Shown here: positions 24,111-35,111 of the stretch, in pieces | Position numbering within the stretch: position 1 is the first letter of the stretch | Layout of the letters: each line of letters opens with the position of its first letter | Assembly: GCA_020002185.1 (NCBI GenBank) | Contig: CM034531.1 | Location: 75,930,445 to 75,994,444 of the forward strand | Length of the DNA: 64,000 nucleotides | DNA from: Paraescarpia echinospica | Lineage: Eukaryota > Annelida > Polychaeta > Sabellida > Siboglinidae | Direction: 5' to 3' | Notes under the pieces: model-generated | Told to the model about the DNA's origin: nothing | Databases searched by the model: none | Seen by the model: the letters and a program-made list of their open reading frames with translations, nothing else | Position numbers and translations under genes: made by a program

Positions 24111-24260
24111 TCTCGCCTTGTTCTTGTCATCCATGTCCTGCGACACTGTATCCTTGTCATTGATGACGTCTCCCTTGTCCTGCGACACAGTGCCGCCATT
24201 CTGCAACTGTTGCAGCATGTGTGATGCTGCGTCGTGCTTACATTGCTTCTTTGTCCACGC
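24111..24260 (-). CDS. TARBP2-like: TARBP2/PRKRA-like dsRNA-binding protein, exon with dsRBM2 second half
   Basis: 150 nt, phase 0 on both sides, acceptor tttcag. It begins AWTKKQCKHDAASHMLQQLQ. This is the conserved basic KKxxK-AA helix of a dsRBM that contacts the RNA phosphates. It then continues into a hydrophilic Asp/Lys-rich linker. The donor is weak (AGA|GTTTAT), so the exact 3' edge is a guess that keeps the frame with the next exon. Confidence 0.7.
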
Positions 24261-24562
24261 CTGAAACAAACACAAGAACAAGTAAGTTGATTGCAGAAAT
24301 GAAACACCTTATTATGAAAACGCATAGATACACTTGGCTTAGCAACATGAGAGGTATCCTTTGTCATTCACGGAATGTCGACGAGGCAGAGGAGGCCTAC
24401 GGCCTACGACAACGTCTTCTGGACACACGAACGCATAATTTCTCATAAAAACGATATCTGAATGCGACACATTATCTACTGACAATTACTAACTGTATCG
24501 TTCGCCATGCGTTCGATCGTTAATTCATTCATTTCTTACGGCGGCACAACTTACTCTCTTAC

Positions 24563-24752
24563 CGCAGTTTCCCAAATGTGACGACACAGACAGACGTTTG
24601 TCATGGGCGGTACTCGTTCATCCACAAACTCATACACCGGTAGAAACAACCCTTCCTTCTGCGCTATCTCCTGCAGTTGTCCCACTGGATTGCTCACGTT
24701 TATTGTAGTTGCACTCTTGATAATTGTGTCAGCATTTGACATGGGCAGCAGC
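24563..24752 (-). CDS. TARBP2-like: TARBP2/PRKRA-like dsRNA-binding protein, exon with dsRBM2 first half
   Basis: 190 nt, acceptor ctccag, donor GCG|GTAAGA. After about 20 linker residues it encodes NPVGQLQEIAQKEG, the first helix of a canonical dsRBM. LPVYEFVDE and VCLCRHI follow as the first strands. Joined by phase to the next exon it completes dsRBM2. It starts with a phase-2 junction, so at least one more exon lies further right, expected to encode dsRBM1. I could not find it before the RTE insertion at 25.5 kb. In animals this family partners Dicer in small-RNA processing. Confidence 0.75.
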
Positions 24753-25530
24753 CTGGAGACACGACACTAATGTTCCAGTAATCAGAGATACCCAATCACA
24801 ATGCTAAAAATCGCAGTCATTATTGTATGATGAAAAGACACAAATACTTGGCCTTGTTCTAAAACTATGAATCTGCTAGGTCTTCCTAAAAATCGTTCAG
24901 CACTGAATGGAAAGAGTGATCAAATGCCAGTTGCTTGTTGAACAAACTGATTTATTACAGAGATAAGCACGAGTGTCCAGAATGTCAAATTCACATGAAT
25001 AGGATAAATCATAAGTAAAAGTAAAAAAGCAGGTACATTCACATTTCATAGATAATGTTGTTTTTCCATTGCAGATAGAAAACATGATGTGAAAAATCAA
25101 CAACTCAACGTAAGTGTGAACAACAACAATAACACTGGCCAATTCGTGAATACCAAAAGACCGAAGTCATGACTAATGTGAAGATGAACGAGTTCAAACT
25201 AAGACATGATGATTTAGTGAAGATAGTGGATAGCGTCAAAGGAAATAAATCAAAAATGTCGACCTATTGTGCTGGAGAAGGACACTACGAATTCCTTGGA
25301 AGGCGAGGAGAACAAACAAGCACATCGCCGTAGATGTTAAACACGTCCTCGGTACAAGCACTGCTTGAAGACTACACTTTCGAAAAGGTTATAAAATCGG
25401 AATGAATCAACACACATCTGCCGTCATATGTCTACGCATTAGGAAGTGATTTGGTGATTTTACAATCCCCTAACGTGGCGTATTTATCAGTTGTCTACAT
25501 TGTCTTGAAGCTTGCAGCGTCATCAGCATC
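24753..25530. other. upstream intron of the dsRBM gene, no exon recognised
   Basis: AT-rich. I looked for a dsRBM1 exon on the minus strand and did not see one. Confidence 0.45.
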
Positions 25531-25533
25531 TTA

Positions 25534-27030
25534 GTCATCATCATCATAATTGTGCAGCCGTAGTGTCCCCTGGTTGGGCAAAGGCCTCAGCATGTGGTTT
25601 CCAAATATGTCTGTCTTGCGCATCCTCTGTCAGATGGTGCCCTTCCGGTACTCGTTTAGTTCGTCTCTCCACCGTCTCGCCGGTCTTCCTCTAGTTCGTT
25701 TCCCTTCGTAAGGCATCCAGGTTGTGATACGCGATGTCTATCGGTTATCTCGTAATCTGCTGATGTGCCCTGCCCAGGTCCACTTCTATCTTCTGATATG
25801 TTCTATCACGTCTATGACCTTTTCTTCTCTCTTGCCCAGATGTTTGTTTTTTCTCACGATATGTGGTGTTTGACATACTTCTTTTCATCTTTGTTTGTGT
25901 GGCTGCTAGCTTGCTCTTTGCCTGGATGGTGAGTGCCCATGTTTCCGCGCCGTATGTCATCGATGGAACTAGGCATGAGTTGTAGACTTGCCTCTTCAAG
26001 CAGGATTCAAAGTTACCCTTGTTTTTCACTTTCATCAGCTAGCACAGGTAGCAGTTTGTGTAATTCTTGCGGTGTAGTAGCGCATATGGGTATGTCGTCG
26101 GCGAAGCGAAGATGACTGAGATATTCTCGGTCTATCCTCAAGCCTCTGGTTTCCCAGGTCAGTCTTCGGAATGTGCTTTCGAGTATTGCCGTAAACAGCT
26201 TGTTGCGAGATGGTGTCACCCTGTCGTACTCCTCTCTTGATGTTGATCTTGTTGCTCTTTTGTGTCGGTGGACTGCACCGATCTGTTGGTGCAGATGTCA
26301 TTCAGGAGTTCGATGTACACGTCTTCTATCCCCTGTTCTTGAAGGGAGGTCAGTAGTGCTTGAGTTTGACCGAGTCGAAAGCCTTCTCGTAGTCGACGAA
26401 AGTGATGCAGAGCGGGACATTATATTCTCGGCACTTGTCTTTCAGTTGGTTTACGACATGTATATGGTCTGTCGTCGAGTACCTGCTTCTGAATCCTGCT
26501 TGCTCTTGGTTGGTTTTAGTATAGTGTCTTCTCTAGCCTATTCGTTGGTATTGTGCGTTATCTGTAGATGTTTGATAACGGACATATCGGTCTGTAGTTC
26601 TTTAAGTCTTTCTTATTTCCCTTCTTGAAGATTATCACCATGTTTTGCGTTCTTCCGAGCGGTGGGTATTCGTCTTTCTGATACGCATTTAGTATACAGT
26701 TTAGCCAGTGTCTTCGAGATTATATATTCTCCTGCTTTTAATGTTACAGTGTCTACATGGCCGTTGCCTGAAGTCTTCCCATTCTTCATATCTCTTAGCG
26801 CTGCTTCCACCTCCCTTGGTGTTATCTCTGGTACTTCTTTCGGGTCAGTGTGAATTATGGTACTCTCTTCACTGTCGTATAACTCGTTTTATAATTCCTC
26901 TATTCGTTCCATGATCATATCTTGGTCTTGTATTTCTCTACCCTGCTTGTCTAGAAGTGTAATCAGTCTGTCTCGATAATAATTTCTCCTATGATCTCTT
27001 GTTTGTACCTCCTGATGTCCTCCTTCGCTT
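25534..27030 (-). mobile_element. RTE-type LINE fragment, copy 2
   Basis: A longer sister of the 16.4-kb copy. Read right to left it carries RTE RT pieces: about 27,100-26,890 (pre-RT linker); 26,810-26,613 (ALRDMKNGKTSGNGHV and the ISKTLAKLY region); 26,301-26,013 (RGVRQGDTIS, then LSHLRFADDI, the catalytic box); and 26,035-25,745 (KRQVYNSCLVPSMTYGAETW). It ends in an (ATG)n-type tail at 25,534-25,548. Multiple frameshifts make it a dead copy. Confidence 0.85.
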
Positions 27031-27034
27031 TCCT

Positions 27035-27340
27035 TGAAATTGTTTCGCCGTCGCGCCGCTATTTGGGGGTGCAGAACCATATGGCTGCCTTCGAATTGCA
27101 TCCCCTCTTCCTCGGTCGCTAAAAACTATCTTAATCCTCTCAGAAAACCTCGATTTGCAACCGCCTTTGACGCTCGCCAAAAACCAAACATTCAGGCTCA
27201 CATTTATTGGGGTGCAGAACCATATGTCTGCTCCCCGCGAAATGCCAGGGGGATAGCTGCCCCCCGTCCCCCGTTCCTGCGCCTATGGTCTCAATGCACC
27301 AGTAGCAATGCTCCAACGATCTGGTCGCAATGCTGTTAGT
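27035..27340. repeat. duplicated fragment with gtgcagaaccatatg motif
   Basis: The block attt(g)ggggtgcagaaccatatg occurs at about 27,062 and again at about 27,207, with related surroundings. Probably part of a dispersed element. No coding function seen. Confidence 0.5.
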
Positions 27341-27344
27341 AGAT

Positions 27345-28060
27345 AATATATATAACAATATTGTTGTTTTATGAAACGCTTGCGTGACTTCAGCTTCATT
27401 CGACATTGTCCACACGTCATTACGTACATTATTATATATTAATATTTTATATTAATAATATATAGGTAATTACATATTACAGTTATGGGGCCGGTTTTAT
27501 GAAGCGGCTTAGAACGTTCTTAACGCTAAGATGGTTGTCTTAGTAAATTATGTGATTTTTTAAATATAAGCGAACATAGGAGTTTATGCAAACACGTGAC
27601 GCTAATTAATTGCGAAATTGTGTCTGAAATTTTGATTATATTTTGGAGAGTACGAACTTAACTACCTGTTTGAAATGTGGACCTTTTAGTCCAATATTCC
27701 TTCGTTTGTATCCGTTGTTAACAATGGATCATATATTATGTTATTATTGGGCATCATGGTTCAGAGATCGTAAAACATTAGTGTGCATTAAGTAATAAAA
27801 GTATGAAACATAGTAGTTATGTGGCATAATATATAAGGATCATTTTCAGAAATTGGTCCATCTTAAATTATACTAATGTACATAAATATTGGTATTTTAA
27901 ACGGTTGACGTAAACTTACCTTTTACAGTAATCAAATTACCTTCCATTTATAAAGACCTCCATGGTGTAATGTTACATCAAAGTACCATGCTACTATGTA
28001 GGTGAAATATTGGTATAGGATTATCACAGGATTTACGATACTCGGAACATGGTGAATATT
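27345..28060. other. no gene seen
   Basis: AT-rich. A self-complementary ttatatattaatattttatattaat run lies near 27,430-27,465. Confidence 0.45.
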
Positions 28061-28064
28061 GGGT

Positions 28065-28270
28065 ATGAGGCACTTCAAAACCCTCGATTTCAATCTTGAG
28101 GCTCGCCCAAAACACACACCTGTGGCTCTCCAAAACCGTCGCTTTGCATTCCCTCTTTAGGTTCACTGAAACATCCACCTTGAGGTTCTCCTAAATTTAC
28201 ATCGCCCCCTGAGGCTCACCAAAAGAAACCACTTTGAGGCTCTTCAAAAACCACAAAATGCATTCCCAAA
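28065..28270. repeat. degenerate array of about 35-bp units
   Basis: Five to six loose copies of a ttgaggctc-ccaaaa-cc pattern. Confidence 0.55.
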
Positions 28271-28379
28271 TCCGCCCTTTTCTTAAATATTGGGGGGGCT
28301 AATCCTATATCCAGCCAATCACCTAAATTATTGGGGGTTGAGCCCCCCAACCCCCTCCCCCAGTTCCGACGTCTATGTT

Positions 28380-29235
28380 AATACATCAAGTATTGAACTA
28401 GTGTTGGTTCAATGTTAAATCTAAGCATCGTGACAGTATTTATATGAAGTCTTAGTGTAGAGCTTTCAAAGGAATTGCGATATTTCAATATACCGAGTAT
28501 TAATATAGTGCTGGTTCGAAATTCAATGTATCAGATTAATAATATCGGAGTAACGTGACACCACGAAGTATCGATATTTCATACGTATTACAATGCTTCG
28601 ATACACAGAGAGTCCAATTTGTTTGCTGTTTAGAAATTTGATGTATGAAAGCATCGCAATGGCACAAATAATCAGTGTTGAACTTTCAAAGATCGGCATA
28701 TCTAGTGTTGATCTATTGCAGGTTTGATATCTGATATATCATCAAGATTTTATGAACTGTGGTATCAAATATTTTAACAAATATCACATAACTTTTGATA
28801 TATTTAGTGTCGATTTAGTGCTGTACACAATACGCAACAAAATTAGAATGAAATTGAACATTTAATTTTACCAAAGCAATGCTGCATTGAACTTTTACAA
28901 GTAACGCGATACATCAATATATCGAGTGTTGATCTAGTAAGGTAATTTACATCCACCATGCTGTATAATGAACTTTCACAAGTATGCTGTACAGCAATAT
29001 ATTGAATGTCACACTACTGGCTCGATACTCGATGTAGTATCACATATTATGTTAATATAATGTATCGGTATCAAACTGTCAAATGTGTCATGACTATTCA
29101 GTAAATATATTAAATGTTGATTTAGTGCTGTAGCTATATTGAATGCATTATATCGAATATCATTGGATACAGCAAATATGAAGTATGTCAATACAATAGT
29201 ATCGAGTGCTGATCTAGTGCTGGCCTGTCAATGCT
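28380..29235. repeat. degenerate satellite with tatcgagtgttgatctagtgctg core
   Basis: The core (tatcgagtgttgatctag and variants such as gagtattaatatagtgctggttcga) recurs roughly every 60-120 bp across about 850 bp, heavily diverged. Homopurine and AT drift obscures the unit length. Confidence 0.6.
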
Positions 29236-29239
29236 GTTG

Positions 29240-30766
29240 ACAGTTGTTATTGTATTATATATATATAATTTTATTATGTCGGAAAAGAGATCATATTACA
29301 TGATGTACTATTTCTTATAGAGAGGTCAGACGCACCGATACCTACATTGCTCAAGACCAACTAAGTCGGTAAGGAGAAGGCATGATCAATAACAATCGTC
29401 TAGCATGTTTCCCGATTCCTTTGTGCATTGTGTAATTCACAATTTAGTGACTTTCAAGAATTATCATTGCATGGTAAGACTAACAAACATGCTACTAATG
29501 TGACAGGGTATCAGAGACGTTCGTGGGCCTGAAACTTCACCTCCTCTAGACACCTAATCTAACAGTGACGTTTTATTAAAGTAAAAGATCAACCTCCCTA
29601 CCGTTTCTGCTAAATTTCCAATAATAGTGATATAAAATTATAAGTGTTAACCGTACCCACTCAACTCGATTAATTAAGACACAACATATATTAATGTGTA
29701 AACCGTGCCAGCTATGCACTTCGCCAGACAACCAGATGTGTTCGGTTAACCTTTGACCTGTGACGTATTAGCGGGACCGAACCGGATTAGATGCGGTCAT
29801 AAAACAATTACTAGGGCTCATTTATTTAACATCCCATAATTCACAAAAAAAACACCAGAACCTATTAAAAAGCGCGTTCGGCATTTGAAGAAATATTTCA
29901 TTCAGGCTTGTGACTGATATCAGAGTTGATAAATAATTGACAGTATCCTTGAACAACGGTACTAATTTATTTGTAACACTTCAAATAAATCAACTATAAC
30001 ATATGAAGAAAAAAGAAACAATGCATTACGATGTACGACGTTGTTGACATGTGAATAGTTCTAGCAAACCCAGTGGGCGCTCGTCATTAGGACTCCGGAC
30101 GTTAGGAGTATCTGCTTAAATGGACATACTCTGAAATCCGCTTCTGGTATGTACTGTTGCATGTAACTGTGGGTGAAAGGAACAGTTTGATCAGCTCCTA
30201 AATGGTGCCTCATAGCGAACATCCATTGTTGTTTGTATAATCATCAACTGTATAATAAATCACATTGAAGTCTTAACACTATCGGGTCACTTTACCATTG
30301 GAATCATATGCATAATCATTACCAACTATAACAGAGTTTTATTATTGGGCTCATAAAACGATTATTACACAAATCATAGTTCAATTTAAACACGCGTGCG
30401 ATTGATCACATATGACGCGGCATGATTAGCTTTGATTCCGTTTAAAAATGCATTATTTTAATACAAATTATTCTAGTTTTGTTTACACTACTCTTCGTTA
30501 TTCTACACTCATAATATAAGATTCCTTCATATAAAACGTGACTGACGGGCGTCTGCCCACTATGTTGTAATGTCACATGTTATAATCTATACATAATCAT
30601 GTTCTACAGCAACAGTAAATGAGCTGGTATTTGGTCATCAAGTAAGGATGTCATCAAGCTTTGCAAAACGACTCTTAAAGGAGGGAGAATTTGAAAGTTG
30701 GTGTTAAAATAATGAAAACGTCACTCCAAATCAACGTCACAGCGGAAAACCCCAACTGAGGCTAAC
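29240..30766. other. no gene seen
   Basis: Likely 3' flank of the transposase gene to the right. I could not identify terminal inverted repeats for that element here. Confidence 0.4.
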
Positions 30767-32035
30767 CTATGCAACAAGGCTACCTGCCCATTTGTCATCG
30801 TTGCTGCGCATTACTTGTGGGCTTACAGCCGAGCTCGGCGCAAGTTGCTCATCCGTGACCATAATCGGACTGTATGGGAATATACCCGTGCGTCTGAAGC
30901 CGGCAATGATGTTTCTTTGAGTCATTGCACGAGTCATTGCATTGGCTGTGAGGCGGCAAAGATTATGGCGTCGTATGATCAGTGATGGATTTTTTCCAAG
31001 AAAATTTCGGCTCTCGGTGCAGTAGGCCATTTTGAAGGGCTCGAAGACACTGCCATCAAAAGGCCTTAGCGGGTGAGTTGTATGGACAGGTAACATGAAC
31101 AGAATGATGTTGCGCTGCAGTGCCCACTTTATCAAAGGGGCAGGCACATGCGAACTGTGGCCATCATAGAGGAGAAGCATAGGCTCGTCTTTGTCTGTCG
31201 GACCATGCTTCAGGAAATGGTCACTCAAGTATGTCTGAAAGATCTTACTGTTTGTAGAGCCGGTTTCTGACACAGTACCTTGCGTGCCGGGGTGTGCATC
31301 AGCTAGTAGATCTTCAGACATTGTCTTCCCTTTGAATATGAGATACGGCGGCAGAACCTGTCCTGTGGCACTCACACAGTTGATTACGGTGGCTGATCTC
31401 TGTGACGGGATGCAATTCTGCAGTGATGCTATTTGTGGTGTGGACAGCGTACACGAAATACATGTTTCGTCCACATTAAAGATGCGGTGCGGTTTCTCCA
31501 AAAGTTCATATTTCTGGAGAACAACGAGCAGTTCTTTATAGTAATTGCTCATAGTTTCTCCCGTGGCAAAGCATGCCCTAACCGTGGGGATATGTGATGG
31601 CTTGGTAACCTTCAGGTCTGGCCACTTCTTTAGGAAAGCAGTCAGCCACTTACTATTTAGTGGGGTATTTGTGTTCCTTCTGCCTAAGAAGAAAGCTGTT
31701 TCCCCAGCGAGCTCTACTATCTCCCTCCTTGTGTATCCATATCCACAGGCAGCAACTTGCTTCACGTGAGCCATAATCGCTTCGTCATCACTACTGTTCA
31801 GGAGTGGGTTAGGTCCAGATTTATATTTGTAAGGATCGCAGCGGCCAAGAGTTCTGCTTCGTAACGTCTGCACAGGAATTCCACACAACTTGGCTGCTTT
31901 GATAACAGACACGCCGTCTTCCTTCCACATGTGATACGCACATTTCATTTGCTCTCGGCCATAGTTCTGTCGATAACTTGCGGGTACTACCCTTTTGCGC
32001 ATTTGTCGTGGTTGTTGCTGAAAAATACGACACAC
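30767..32035 (-). CDS. pogo/Tigger-type (CENP-B/Jerky-like) DDE transposase
   Basis: An uninterrupted 422-aa ORF of a Tc1/mariner-superfamily pogo element. It excises and inserts the element by a DDE/D nuclease in the nucleus. The N-terminus has a helix-turn-helix (about residues 20-75: YGREQMKCAYHMWKEDGVSV, then IPVQTLRSR). A CENP-B-type second domain follows (NTPLNSKWLTAFLKKWPDL). The DDE_1 core has FNVDETCIS (first Asp, about residue 195), LLYDGHSSHVP (second Asp, about 290) and THPLRPFDGSVFEPFK (third Asp, about 330). In the family the last motif usually reads LQPLD-x-x-xF, so it is intact. Length is near the family norm. The ORF starts at the Met at 32,035; no clear host-type splice structure is seen. 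It could be a young element or a domesticated copy. Confidence 0.85.
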   Translation of the reverse strand: MCRIFQQQPRQMRKRVVPASYRQNYGREQMKCAYHMWKEDGVSVIKAAKLCGIPVQTLRSRTLGRCDPYKYKSGPNPLLNSSDDEAIMAHVKQVAACGYGYTRREIVELAGETAFFLGRRNTNTPLNSKWLTAFLKKWPDLKVTKPSHIPTVRACFATGETMSNYYKELLVVLQKYELLEKPHRIFNVDETCISCTLSTPQIASLQNCIPSQRSATVINCVSATGQVLPPYLIFKGKTMSEDLLADAHPGTQGTVSETGSTNSKIFQTYLSDHFLKHGPTDKDEPMLLLYDGHSSHVPAPLIKWALQRNIILFMLPVHTTHPLRPFDGSVFEPFKMAYCTESRNFLGKNPSLIIRRHNLCRLTANAMTRAMTQRNIIAGFRRTGIFPYSPIMVTDEQLAPSSAVSPQVMRSNDDKWAGSLVA

Positions 32036-32049
32036 GTTTTTTATTATTC

Positions 32050-33665
32050 ATTTAACAAAAGACATGTAAACTGTCAGTATGACTTGGGGTTCGCCAAATT
32101 AGTACGAGCAATATCAATTTTTTTTCACCAAGCTTCTTTTCAATGTTTGATAATGGTTTTATTTCACCAAAAAACAATTATAATTATTAGTTTGCAATAA
32201 ATCGATGAAATATTTTTAATGGTGTAGAATATTGGCTACTTGTGCAGCATGTTCTTGAGGTTGTTATAAAAATGCCATATTTTAATACATTAAGACAAGT
32301 TGGAGTAGTGTGGGGTTAGAGTGTACTGTGTACCCCTTTGGTAACAAAAACGATTTGGTCTACTTATTTTCCGGAAAAGAAAAAACATTCACATTGACCC
32401 TTATCTGGGCTAAATAATATTAGAATCACCATACTAACTACATAACAAACCAATAATACCATTTTAGTTATAGTCCTACACTTGTGTGCATGTTGGGCAA
32501 AGTGCACCCATAGTGTACATTGGCCCCTTTATTGCATATATACACAGTATGTTAGTTTTAAAACATATTTCTAAATATTGTTTACATGTCTACATCTGAA
32601 CATTGAGCCTATCGATGTCCATCATCAACATAGATTAGTTACAGGTATTGTATAAATATGACAAAATAATTACAAATGCAATGTTCAAAGAGGTGCATTT
32701 TGCCTTCATAGTGGGTGCGCTTTGCCCTACATTGAAAGTGACAGAAATTAATAAAATTATGTAAGTCACATTATTGCTCACATTATCTAATGCCGCTTGT
32801 CACAGCAAACGATATGTGACAAGTGGGTGGCTATTTCTGTTTCGTTTATTTAAAGTACTTTTGTTGTGGAATCATTTCAAACAGTAGCATGTATTATAAT
32901 AATATTTATATAGGTAATACATTGAAATTGGTAAATTCTTTCGAAAAACGAGTGACCAAATAAAAGTAACACTTGTCGAGATATGTGAGGCGCGTTGCCC
33001 ACACTACTCCAAGCATAGCAAATTTGCTTCCAACGAAAACAGTACAGGACCTACTGGTTCGGTCAAAAATTGCTATGCTTAATAAAATGCCTTCCAACTA
33101 CACCAATGTGTCGCACTGTGACTTGAACGATGTACGAAAATAGTTTCATCGATCGAGTACAAACAAATTGTTAGCAAAGTAGCTTTAGTGAAATACTTAC
33201 GATTATTGAACAACAAACTCATTTCGCGCAACAAAGTCGAGACGCGGCCAGATTCTGCCTAGCCATTTTTAAAGCCTCATTGAACTACTGTACGGCATGA
33301 TAAAACACATTTAATGTACAAACGATATGAAGTCGCTAAATAACTTTCCTGTTACTATGATTACGAATATATTCATACATCTTATTCCGAAAAAGTGAAA
33401 TATTGCGTTTGTGTCCGCAAAATAGTGCTGCCACCTTGAGACAAATACTACATTAAAAATATTTTACAAACCTGTTCGCATTTTTCCTTCAAAAAATAAC
33501 TTAGTTGCACGTTTGTATTCCCTGTGATCAATACAAATGAGTAATGACATATTTAACGCGATATTCAATGAACTCTCAAAAGTCCAAAAAGGAAGCAGAA
33601 TCTCCCGAATCTCGAGCTGAGCAGAAACTATTCCAGTAACTCACTGACTGTACTGTGTATAGTCA
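32050..33665. other. no gene seen; one inverted-repeat motif
   Basis: gggcaaagtgcacccatagtg at about 32,493 reappears inverted as gtgggtgcgctttgccc at about 32,718. No coding sequence is visible. Confidence 0.5.
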
Positions 33666-33668
33666 CCT

Positions 33669-34028
33669 ACTCGGTTTCTGCCCTATCTTGAGTTTCTACC
33701 TCATTACGATTATATAGCTGGATCTCATATTAAATAAATACATCCTTAGTCAGATATATCGGACACAATGAGCAAAGTACGTCTACAAACTTGCAACAAA
33801 GGTTTTTGACAGATATTTTGATAGCGAACGCAGACCACGTGACTACAGTGCACCATATCGGTGGCGGTGATGTAAACGATCGTAATATTTAAATATATCA
33901 GGCGAAATTGTAAGCAACTATTCACCCTAATCACCACAGGAACGTTAACGAACAGCCCGTGGAGTTTATACAGTGAATGCATTTGTCGTAGTGATGATTT
34001 TGAACATGATGAGGCAGAAACCGAGTAC
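33669..34028. repeat. inverted-repeat-bounded segment of about 360 bp
   Basis: tactcggtttctgcc (about 33,669-33,683) and ggcagaaaccgagta (about 34,014-34,028) are exact 15-bp reverse complements. A MITE-like insertion is possible. Confidence 0.5.
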
Positions 34029-34029
34029 T

Positions 34030-35110
34030 TCCGTTTGGCGCGTGAAGCACAGAAGGGATTATCGTCTTACGAATATTGTATTTCACTAAAATCAACTTAT
34101 TTGACGATTCGTTTGCATGCCATTGATGAAATACGTGGTTCTGATTAATAATATTGATACGTTGCTGAACGATTTCAAATTTTTTTGGTGAAAACATTAT
34201 GTTTACGTAAGGCAGTAACCGTGTGGTCCAGTATACATTGCAGTATAGTGTACTCCAAAAGTCCAAGACTGTGGTCCTGTGGACAGTCACAGTGTGGTGT
34301 AATTTGTAAAAGTACGTAAATATGAGTGTAAGAAATATCATTTGAGCCGAAATGCGCCCATGATACAGTATCAGCTATCAAGGCTAAGACTAGCAGTAAG
34401 CCCAAATATATGTTTCACAAACCTTTTTACGTGTCATTTAATTGTCGTTATTAAAACGTATTATTCCCGCTCCTGGGCCGATTCTCGCTCTCCTTCGTGA
34501 ACTCAGTGAGATTAGAGTATGTGACCGTCAGATGGCATCACTGAGCATAATTGAGCCGTTGTCGCACTTACATTTATCCGGTAGTTAAATGTTATCCGGG
34601 TGATGTTTATATGCATATGTAAGGCATAATGTTTGGCACAAGTAGATCACGTAGTGATAAATAATATCCATTAGTTAAATATGTTTCGTTTGTTGTAATA
34701 CGAGCGTTCTAGTTAAAGTACATAATTATAATTTGCTGTTTCAGATTTTTGCCAAATATAAGAGTAAGTCACGTGACGTGTGCGTGGAGAGGAAACTGAT
34801 TTACGACAGAAATTGTTTATGTCTGTGGGAAGCAATCATTTTATAATTTATGTATATATATAGATATATGTTATTTCGATAATAATGCTGCATTTGAAAT
34901 TTCGAGAGGTCACTTGAGACGCGACTCGGACCCGATAGTGAAATAACTCGAGACTCGACACGACTCGAGAGCTTGCGACTTGCCAAGAAGTATGTAGATA
35001 AGCATAGCATAAGGTTTCCTAACTTAAGACTAAGTACACATGCTTTGGATGGCAATCTTGCTAAATCCTGTTAAACATTAACACGCCACATATGTATAAT
35101 CCTTTTAATG
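34030..35110. other. no gene seen
   Basis: AT-rich flank preceding the LINE insertion. Confidence 0.45.
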
Positions 35111-35111
35111 A

